NCBI GenBank assembly: GCA_947090365.1
Contig: CAMUNT010000018.1
Location: forward strand, 1-18,522
From: an uncultured Clostridia bacterium
GTDB taxonomy: Bacteria; Bacillota; Clostridia; Christensenellales; Borkfalkiaceae
Reading direction: 5' to 3'
Length of the DNA: 18,522 nucleotides
The notes under the pieces are model-generated. The model was not told where the DNA came from, ran no database searches, and saw only the letters and a list, made by a program, of their open reading frames with translations. How positions within the stretch are numbered: position 1 is the first letter of the stretch; each line of letters starts with the position of its first letter. The position numbers and the translations under genes are program-made. Below, one piece after another: positions 13,441 to 18,522 of the stretch.

Positions 13441-13948
13441 CTGCTATTAATTGCTTTAAACTGTTTGTTCCGGATAACATATTGAGTAGTGTGAATTTTC
13501 CTTTTGTCGTTACGACTTTCAGGTTGCCGGTTTTTGTAAATGAAAGAATTTCGCTAAAATAATATGTTTTCGGCTTGCGAAATACCTTTTTAATGATTAT
13601 CTTTTCTTCGTCGTATGTTGCAGTTGTAAAAATTATCTGCGGATAGAGAATATCAACAAAAATAACAAGTATCCACCAAATGCAAATTGTTGCAACGTAA
13701 TTAAATTTCATAATTTCAGTAATTACGTTAGGAAATGCTATAATTAATGTACCTATAATATTTATAAATATCATTATCGATATAAACAGACTTGCTAATT
13801 TTTTGCTGAAATGTACTGAGTTTTCCGATTTTGCTTTTTCTTCGTTAGTCTTTTCTCTTTTTAAAAAAATCGGATAGAGTATTCCGCAGATTACAGAAGT
13901 TGAGGCTGATACCAAAAAAGCACTTATAACCCGCAATGCAATTTCCAT
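13421..13948 (-). CDS. Hypothetical membrane protein with C-terminal beta domain
   Basis: The family is not recognised. The 175-residue protein has three hydrophobic segments (about residues 7-28, 51-73 and 83-106). A charged loop with KREKTNEEKAKSE lies between the first two. The C-terminal 65 residues alternate hydrophobic and charged positions (KIIIKKVFRKPKTYYFSEILSF, LKVVTTKGKFTLLN) in the manner of the small PH-like domains found in many Bacillota membrane proteins. This resemblance is to overall pattern only. The ATG at 13948 has a GGATGG about 13 bases upstream, too far for a good site. The gene has a strong promoter of its own. Confidence 0.7.
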   Translation of the reverse strand: MEIALRVISAFLVSASTSVICGILYPIFLKREKTNEEKAKSENSVHFSKKLASLFISIMIFINIIGTLIIAFPNVITEIMKFNYVATICIWWILVIFVDILYPQIIFTTATYDEEKIIIKKVFRKPKTYYFSEILSFTKTGNLKVVTTKGKFTLLNMLSGTNSLKQLIAEKTARV

Positions 13949-13980
13949 AAAATTAATAAACCATCCTATTTTATATCCAA

Positions 13981-14009
13981 ATTATAAATAAAAACAATGA
14001 AAAAGTCAA
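13981..14009 (-). promoter_or_regulatory. promoter of the membrane-protein gene
   Basis: On the minus strand TTGACT (14004-14009), a 17-base spacer and a perfect TATAAT (13981-13986). The leader is about 27 bases. Confidence 0.8.
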
Positions 14010-14034
14010 ATAATCGAAAATGCGATAAAATTGC

Positions 14035-14063
14035 TTGATTTTTTTTAATTAATTTAATATTAT
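14035..14063 (+). promoter_or_regulatory. probable promoter of the tRNA-Ser unit
   Basis: TTGATT (14035-14040), a 17-base spacer and TATTAT (14058-14063). The +1 near 14070 would put the partial tRNA copy in the tRNA-Ser primary transcript. Confidence 0.45.
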
Positions 14064-14096
14064 ATTTATGTTATACAATTAATTCGACCTTTTTTT

Positions 14097-14164
14097 GCAG
14101 AGATGGCGGAGTGGTAAGCTCTTCAAGCTTCGTGCGATGAACGCTGCGCGTTCAACCACTTTCC
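14097..14164 (+). other. partial tRNA-Ser copy with predicted three-way junction
   Basis: The first 19 bases (14097-14115, GCAGAGATGGCGGAGTGGT) are identical to the 5' end of tRNA-Ser at 14182-14200. The rest does not match a tRNA and there is no anticodon or T-arm. Three helices can form: AGTGGT (14110-14115) with ACCACT (14155-14160), AAGCT (14116-14120) with AGCTT (14126-14130), and GAACGC (14139-14144) with GCGTTC (14148-14153). The first encloses the other two. It could be a decayed tandem tRNA duplicate, a recombination scar or a structured leader. Confidence 0.6.
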
Positions 14165-14181
14165 AACTTAATTTTTAATAC

Positions 14182-14269
14182 GCAGAGATGGCGGAGTGGT
14201 CGAACGCGCACGACTCGAAATCGTGTTACGGGCAACTGTACGGGGGTTCGAATCCCTCTCTCTGCGCCA
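14182..14269 (+). tRNA. tRNA-Ser (anticodon CGA)
   Basis: The acceptor stem GCAGAGA (14182-14188) pairs with TCTCTGC (14259-14265), and G73 and an encoded CCA (14267-14269) follow. The anticodon stem CACGA/TCGTG encloses loop CTCGAAA, with anticodon CGA reading UCG. The long variable arm typical of serine tRNAs is present, and the T-arm is GGGGG-TTCGAAT-CCCTC with one G-T pair. Confidence 0.96.
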
Positions 14270-14271
14270 AT

Positions 14272-14310
14272 AGCAGGTCGTATGCAATTACGGCCTGTTA
14301 TTTATTTTTT
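14272..14310 (+). terminator. terminator between tRNA-Ser and gdhA
   Basis: AGCAGGTCGT (14272-14281) pairs with ACGGCCTGTT (14290-14299), including two G-T pairs, across an 8-base loop, followed by ATTTATTTTTT. It ends only a few bases before the gdhA ribosome site. Confidence 0.75.
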
Positions 14311-14324
14311 AATAAGGAGTTTAT

Positions 14325-15659
14325 ATGACTTACGTTGAACGCGTGCTTGAAAAATTAAAGAAAAGCAACCCGGACGAACCGGAATTTCATCAGGCAGCAA
14401 CGGAAATTTTAGCTACGCTAGAGCCGGTTGTGAAAAGGCACCCCGAGTATGAAAGTGCAGGTCTTTTAGAGAGATTTGTCGAGCCCGAAAGAATAATTAT
14501 GTTTCGGGTGCCCTGGATCGACGATAACGGCAAGGTACAGGTAAATAAGGGATACAGGGTGCAGTTTAACAGCGCAATCGGTCCATACAAGGGAGGGCTG
14601 AGGTTTCATCCGTCTGTAAATCTTTCAATAATCAAATTTTTGGGTCTTGAGCAGATTTTAAAAAACAGTCTGACAGGACTTCCCATCGGCGGAGGCAAGG
14701 GGGGAGCCGACTTTGACCCCAAGGGCAGGTCTGACAGGGAAGTTATGACTTTCTGCCAAAGCTTTATGACGGAGCTTTGCAGGCATATCGGCGCTGATAC
14801 CGACGTCCCCGCGGGTGATATAGGTGTCGGCGGAAGGGAGATTGGTTATCTTTTCGGTCAGTATAAGCGTATTCGTGACGAGCACGTGGGGGTCTTGACG
14901 GGCAGAGGTATTTCATACGGCGGAAGTCTTGCCAGAACCGAGGCTACCGGCTACGGCCTTGTTTATATTACCGAAGAAGCTATGAAGGCGCGCGGGGACT
15001 CTTTTAACGGTAAAACTGTTATAATTTCCGGTTCCGGCAACGTTGCGATATACGCATGTGAAAAAGCGCAGAGCTTGGGTGCGAAAGTGGTTGCGATGTA
15101 TGATTCCGACGGATTTATCTATGACCCTTCGGGAATTAAACTTGATATAATTAAAGATATTAAAGAAGTCAAACGCGGAAGAATAAAAGAATACGCTGAA
15201 AGAGTACGGGGAAGCAAATATACGGAAGGCTGTAATGGTTTATGGGCAATTCCCTGCGAAGTGGCTTTACCTTGCGCAACGCAGAATGAAATTGACGAAG
15301 AGTCGGCAAGACTTCTCGTGAAAAATGGCGTGAAGTACGTTGCCGAGGGGGCAAATATGCCGTCTACTTTGGAGGCGATAAGCGTTTTCCAAAAAAGCGG
15401 TATAGTATTCCTTCCTGCAAAAGCGGCAAATGCCGGCGGTGTGGCAACCTCCGCGCTGGAAATGGCGCAGTCATCGGGAAGGTTGTTCTGGAATTTTGAA
15501 GAGGTTGATGCAAAGCTTAAAAACATAATGATAAATATTTATCATAATATCGATAATGCGTCGAAGGAATACGGTTACGAGGGTGACTACGTAATGGGCG
15601 CAAATATCGCAGGTTTTTTAAAAGTTGCAGAAGCTATGATGGCACAAGGAATCGTATAA
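14325..15659 (+). CDS. gdhA: Glutamate dehydrogenase, NADP-type
   Basis: It makes glutamate from 2-oxoglutarate and ammonium, or the reverse. The 444-residue length is that of hexameric bacterial GdhA enzymes. The substrate domain has YRVQFNSAIGPYKGGLRFH and the active-site PIGGGKGGADFDPKG with catalytic Lys125, then DVPAGDIGVGGREIG. The dinucleotide domain starts near residue 230 with ISGSGNVAIYACEKA, and the strand-2 end reads YDSDG, which favours NADP. AEGANMPST and LPAKAANAGGVATSALEMAQ are the expected late motifs. The ATG at 14325 follows AAGGAG. No promoter is visible after the tRNA terminator, so expression may rely on read-through or on a promoter I could not identify. Confidence 0.95.
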   Translation: MTYVERVLEKLKKSNPDEPEFHQAATEILATLEPVVKRHPEYESAGLLERFVEPERIIMFRVPWIDDNGKVQVNKGYRVQFNSAIGPYKGGLRFHPSVNLSIIKFLGLEQILKNSLTGLPIGGGKGGADFDPKGRSDREVMTFCQSFMTELCRHIGADTDVPAGDIGVGGREIGYLFGQYKRIRDEHVGVLTGRGISYGGSLARTEATGYGLVYITEEAMKARGDSFNGKTVIISGSGNVAIYACEKAQSLGAKVVAMYDSDGFIYDPSGIKLDIIKDIKEVKRGRIKEYAERVRGSKYTEGCNGLWAIPCEVALPCATQNEIDEESARLLVKNGVKYVAEGANMPSTLEAISVFQKSGIVFLPAKAANAGGVATSALEMAQSSGRLFWNFEEVDAKLKNIMINIYHNIDNASKEYGYEGDYVMGANIAGFLKVAEAMMAQGIV

Positions 15660-15667
15660 AAAGTGTG

Positions 15668-15704
15668 GGCAAAACCAAAAAACAGGTTTTGCCTGTTCTT
15701 TTTT
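15668..15704 (+). terminator. gdhA terminator
   Basis: A perfect 9-bp stem, GGCAAAACC (15668-15676) with GGTTTTGCC (15685-15693), an A-rich loop, then TGTTCTTTTTT. Confidence 0.9.
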
Positions 15705-15776
15705 GACAAATATAATGTACTATGTCTGGCATAAATGTTAAAAAATACCGATTTCAGGTTAGTTTTATTAATTTTG

Positions 15777-15805
15777 TTGACAGATTTTTTTATTTGTGTT
15801 ATATT
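15777..15805 (+). promoter_or_regulatory. promoter of the TetR-ABC operon
   Basis: A perfect TTGACA (15777-15782), a 17-base spacer and TATATT (15800-15805). The +1 is near 15812, just before the palindromic operator. Confidence 0.8.
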
Positions 15806-15818
15806 AAAACAAATGTTG

Positions 15819-15834
15819 TAAAACGTACGTTTTA
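15819..15834 (+). promoter_or_regulatory. 16-bp palindromic operator for the TetR-type regulator
   Basis: TAAAACGTACGTTTTA is a perfect palindrome just downstream of the predicted +1 and 15 bases before the regulator's ATG. Length, symmetry and place fit an autorepression site of a TetR-family dimer. Confidence 0.75.
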
Positions 15835-15849
15835 AAAAAAGGAGATGTT

Positions 15850-16428
15850 ATGCCGCCGAAAGCAAAATTTACAAAGGAAGAGATAGTTGCCAAAGCTTTG
15901 GAAATCGTTAAAACAAGCGGTATCGATGCGCTGACCGCACGGTTGCTGGGTGAAAAATTGGGGAGCTCGTCAAGACCGATATTCACAGTATTTAGCAGTA
16001 TGGATGAAGTGCAGAATGAGGTGATTGCTTCGGCACGCCGTCTTTATGAAAAATATATTGACGATTGTATGCAATGCTCTAACCCGTTTAAAGGTTCGGG
16101 GATCGGATATATTCGCTTTGCGGCCGATAAGCCGAAACTTTTTCAATTATTGTTTATGCGTGAACGGGGTGACTCCCCCGACCGCGGAACGGTTCTGTCG
16201 CTTATCGATAATAATTACGGGAGGATACTGCAAGCGGTTCAGTCGGAATACGGTTTCAGCTATGAAACTTCAAGGGAAGTCTATTTGCATTTGTGGATTT
16301 ATTCTCATGGGATAGCTTCACTTATCGCAACCGGAGTCTGCAAGTTTTCGGAACAGGCAATTTCGGAAATGTTGGCGGATGTAGGTGCAGGCATAATTAG
16401 AAAATACAAAATGGAGGATAAAAAGTGA
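15850..16428 (+). CDS. TetR/AcrR-family transcriptional regulator
   Basis: The 192-residue protein has a TetR-type helix-turn-helix at about residues 7-50. The sequence FTKEEIVAKALEIVKTSGID is followed by the recognition region LTARLLGEKLGSSSRPIFTVFSSMDEV. The SSRPIFTVF variant replaces the common ...LYYHF of TetR proteins and is seen in a Clostridia subgroup. The C-terminal helical part (LFQLLFMRERGD, YLHLWIYSHGIASLIATG) forms the ligand and dimer domain. The ATG at 15850 follows AAGGAG. Its stop overlaps the GTG start of the ABC ATPase gene, and a perfect palindrome precedes it. It probably represses the operon until an unknown ligand is bound. Confidence 0.9.
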   Translation: MPPKAKFTKEEIVAKALEIVKTSGIDALTARLLGEKLGSSSRPIFTVFSSMDEVQNEVIASARRLYEKYIDDCMQCSNPFKGSGIGYIRFAADKPKLFQLLFMRERGDSPDRGTVLSLIDNNYGRILQAVQSEYGFSYETSREVYLHLWIYSHGIASLIATGVCKFSEQAISEMLADVGAGIIRKYKMEDKK

Positions 16429-17111
16429 TAAAAGCAGAGAATATAACAAAATCTTTCAATAAAGGGGCTGTGCAAGTGCTGAGGGGCGTTTCGCTTGAAA
16501 TTGCCGACGGCGAATTTGCCGTAATTTTAGGTGCGTCGGGTTCAGGTAAGTCTACGCTTTTAAACGTCATTTCCGGCCTTGAACACGCTGACGGTGGCAG
16601 TGTTTGCTACGAGGGTATAGATATAACTGCTTTAAGCGATAAGGAGCTTACTGCTTTCAGACGCGAACGTATCGGATTTATCTTTCAGCAATATTATCTT
16701 TTACCTCATTTAAGTGTTGCAAATAACGTTAAGCTCGGCGCAAATTTGTCGTCTGATAAACATTACGGGAAAATTATTGAAGCCGTTGGTTTGACAGATA
16801 AAAGGAATTCGCGCCCGTCACAGCTTTCGGGCGGAGAACAGCAACGAGTCTGTATAGCACGCGCACTTGCGAAAAATCCTTCCGTTTTATTTTTGGACGA
16901 ACCTACCGGTGCGCTTGACGAAAAAACGGGCAGGGAAGTTCTTGACTACGTAATGCAGATGAAAAAAGAGAGAAATTTCACAATGATTATGGTTACGCAC
17001 AATGTAAATATTGCCGAAATGGCTGACACTGTAATAAAGATGAACAGCGGTAAAATTACTGAAATTTATAAAAACAATAATCCTAAAACCGCATACGAAA
17101 TAGGGTGGTAA
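16425..17111 (+). CDS. ABC transporter ATP-binding protein (MacB/LolD type)
   Basis: The 228-residue ATPase powers the permease encoded next. Walker A is GASGSGKST at residues 36-44, the Q-loop lies in FIFQQYYLLPHL, the signature is LSGGEQQRV, Walker B is VLFLDEPTG, and the H-loop is MVTHN. The size and the LSGGEQQRV form match the MacB/LolD/FtsE group, which pair with FtsX-like permeases and act in export or by mechanotransmission. The start is GTG at 16425 in a GTGA overlap with the regulator's stop, with GGAGG about 10 bases upstream, so translation is coupled. The C-terminal tail after IKMNSGKI is short. Confidence 0.94.
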   Translation: MIKAENITKSFNKGAVQVLRGVSLEIADGEFAVILGASGSGKSTLLNVISGLEHADGGSVCYEGIDITALSDKELTAFRRERIGFIFQQYYLLPHLSVANNVKLGANLSSDKHYGKIIEAVGLTDKRNSRPSQLSGGEQQRVCIARALAKNPSVLFLDEPTGALDEKTGREVLDYVMQMKKERNFTMIMVTHNVNIAEMADTVIKMNSGKITEIYKNNNPKTAYEIGW

Positions 17112-17112
17112 T

Positions 17113-18249
17113 ATGGTTGTCAGCGTTAAAGATAGTTTTAAGCTTGTTGCGGTATCTGTCGTATGCTTTTGCGCGGTATTCGTTTGTACGTTTATGCTGA
17201 ATTTTTATTTTGACGTGGTTCCGTTAAAGGATAGCGTGCCGGCAGAAAGTATGGCGTTATACGACGCGCAGCTTGCAACTGCAAAATTCACTTCTGCGAT
17301 ATCCGGCGGATTTTTGGCGGTAATTGCAGTTATTATGGTCTTATTTTATATAAAGATTTACATAGACGGGCATTTGAAACAGCTCGGCATTTTAAAGGCG
17401 ATGGGATATTCCGAAAATCGGCTTTCGCTGTGCTTTTGGGTGTTCGGTTTAAGTGCATTTTTGGGGTGCGCACTCGGTTTTGCTTGCGGTTGGATTTATA
17501 TACCTTACGCATACGACGGGCTTATTGTAAACGGATTAACTGTTGAAATTCATTTTCACCCAAGCTTGCTTGTTTGTCTTGTAATAGCGCCTTCGATAAT
17601 TTTTTCGATGATATCCTGTCTGTATGCAATGTTTGCCCTTAAAAGACCGGTAGGTGAAATGCTGAAAGGAGAAAGAGGTCAAAAAATCAAAAAGGAAAAA
17701 ATATGCCATGATAAGGACAGACCTTTCCTTATCGAAATGGCTTTTAAAACTTTGAGTTCTAAAAAAATGCTTGCGTTTTTTATTGCTTTTTCCTGTTTTT
17801 GCTTTTCTGCTATGTTTCAGATGGGGCTTTCTATGGATAATCTCGTCGGTGATGGTTCAATGGGGAAAATGATTTTGGTTATAGGCGTCGTAATTGCAAT
17901 AGTAATTATGATTATTGCAGTAACTTCGCTTATCAATTCTAATCTGAAAAATATTTCCGTAATGAAAGCTTTCGGCTATTCCATTAAGGAATGTTCGCTT
18001 GCGCTTTTATTAGGCTACGTGCCTTTTGCCGTTGCGGGCTTTGTCGTTGGTACCTTGTATCAGTACGGGCTTCTTTCATTTATGGTAAATATAATTTTCA
18101 AAAGCGTGGGGGAAGTACCGGAATATAAATTCAGCGTGCCCATATTTTTCATTACGCTTGCACTGTTTATCGTTTCCTACGGCTTCACAATGCTTATAAG
18201 CGTTCTGAAATTCAGTAAAATTTCCGTCAAAGAAGTAATGACAGAGTAA
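17113..18249 (+). CDS. Compact FtsX-like ABC permease
   Basis: The 378-residue membrane protein has about eight helices (near residues 8-30, 61-85, 108-128, 150-172, 218-236, 253-273, 293-317 and 345-369). It is two FtsX-like halves joined: the first has QLGILKAMGYSENR, the second NISVMKAFGYSIKE, the coupling-helix motif that contacts the ATPase. Each half ends with a PVGEMLKGE or SVKEVMTE-type tail. Most two-domain relatives are about 600-850 residues with large external domains. Here only about 30 residues separate the first two helices, so almost no extracellular domain is left. The gene starts one base after the ATPase stop, with AGGGTGG upstream. The substrate is unknown. Confidence 0.88.
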   Translation: MVVSVKDSFKLVAVSVVCFCAVFVCTFMLNFYFDVVPLKDSVPAESMALYDAQLATAKFTSAISGGFLAVIAVIMVLFYIKIYIDGHLKQLGILKAMGYSENRLSLCFWVFGLSAFLGCALGFACGWIYIPYAYDGLIVNGLTVEIHFHPSLLVCLVIAPSIIFSMISCLYAMFALKRPVGEMLKGERGQKIKKEKICHDKDRPFLIEMAFKTLSSKKMLAFFIAFSCFCFSAMFQMGLSMDNLVGDGSMGKMILVIGVVIAIVIMIIAVTSLINSNLKNISVMKAFGYSIKECSLALLLGYVPFAVAGFVVGTLYQYGLLSFMVNIIFKSVGEVPEYKFSVPIFFITLALFIVSYGFTMLISVLKFSKISVKEVMTE

Positions 18250-18261
18250 TTAAGCCGAAAT

Positions 18262-18366
18262 TCAATTGCCGTTTAATATTTTTTCTTTTTGTTTTTTGTT
18301 CATAAGGCTCCAATTTATAAAGCCGTAAGTATCGGTTATAAAGAATGCAATAAAGCATATTACCAT
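18262..18366 (-). pseudogene. 3' remnant of a membrane-protein gene (PnuC-like?)
   Basis: Minus-strand codons read MVICFIAFFITDTYGFINW followed by the basic tail SLMNKKQKEK and a TGA at 18262. One membrane helix ending in YGFINW and a basic tail is how PnuC-type nicotinamide riboside transporters end. That family name rests on this short motif, so it is tentative. Upstream of 18366 the frame runs antisense into the tet fragment and meets a stop without a start or membrane helices. It therefore looks like the last 34 codons of a truncated gene, although a very small protein starting at this ATG cannot be excluded. Confidence 0.45.
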
Positions 18367-18367
18367 A

Positions 18368-18522
18368 TTGGAGCAGGTATTGAAAAAAGCAGGAACACAG
18401 TTGTTGGAACCGTATCTTTCTTTTACAATTTTTACACCGCAGGAATATCTTTCGCGGGCTTATAATGACGCACGAAAGTATTGCGCAATAATTGAATCAA
18501 CCAGACTTGAAAAAGATGAAGT
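18368..18522 (+). pseudogene. tet ribosomal-protection gene, 3' fragment (runs off window)
   Basis: The frame reads LEQVLKKAGTQLLEPYLSF, then a short TIFT segment, then PQEYLSRAYNDARKYCA and further to the window edge. This closely matches the C-terminal domain (EF-G-like domain IV/V) of tetracycline-resistance ribosomal protection proteins such as Tet(M), Tet(O) and Tet(W), which remove the drug from the ribosome. Only about the last fifth of such a roughly 640-residue protein could be present. In the 13 codons before 18368 the reading frame (after a TAA at 18326) does not match the family, and no GTPase domain lies upstream, so the gene is 5'-truncated. It has no promoter or ribosome site here and is unlikely to confer resistance. 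Confidence 0.8.

Noticed and set aside
15119..15526. 135-codon open frame antisense to gdhA
   Set aside because: It lies fully inside a strongly supported gdhA, has no ribosome site and no recognisable motif; its composition is that of a complementary-strand shadow.

Overview
The window reads as a low-GC member of the Bacillota (Clostridia-like), possibly a gut commensal. The signs are AT-rich intergenic DNA, strong GGAGG-type ribosome sites, TTGACA-17-TATAAT promoters, a rubredoxin-first rubrerythrin, DegV proteins, a Clostridia-style MurG, and a fragment of a tet(M)/tet(W)-type ribosomal protection gene at the right edge. Genes end with TAA or TGA, so the standard code is assumed. Species cannot be fixed from the sequence alone.

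Layout: 1-52 is the 5' part of a tRNA-Pro on the minus strand with an unusual AGG anticodon. Next come mntP (+) and murG (-), which overlap tail to tail; a small one-helix membrane protein (+); a lipoprotein (-); and a methyltransferase (+). A divergent glycolytic pair follows, fba (-) and gap (+), then a hypothetical gene and ychF (-), argS (+), a reverse rubrerythrin (+), a very Cys/Asn-rich small protein (+), and a YihY-like membrane protein (+). Two tandem degV genes lie on the minus strand, the upstream one broken by one nonsense codon. An ASCH-domain protein (+) and a membrane protein (-) precede tRNA-Ser(CGA), whose leader carries a copy of the tRNA 5' end, and then gdhA (+). A three-gene operon follows: TetR-type regulator, ABC ATPase and compact FtsX-like permease. 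The right end is a junction of two truncated genes, a possible PnuC-like 3' end (-) butted against a tet ribosomal-protection 3' fragment (+).

Most of the window is chromosomal housekeeping: glycolysis, nitrogen assimilation, translation, cell wall, and metal and oxidative stress. The regulatory layout is compact, with readable promoters for most transcription units, terminators at most unit ends, and two convergent gene pairs whose 3' ends overlap. Several genes lack a Shine-Dalgarno site. For mntP and the small membrane protein at 1972 the -35/-10 spacing puts transcription start on the A of the ATG, pointing to leaderless mRNAs. The items most worth following are the leaderless promoters, the Cys/Asn-rich protein with its 5' hairpin, the structured tRNA-Ser leader, the tRNA-Pro(AGG), the nonsense-broken degV copy and the tet/membrane-gene junction. 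No stretch longer than 300 bases lacks a gene or gene remnant.
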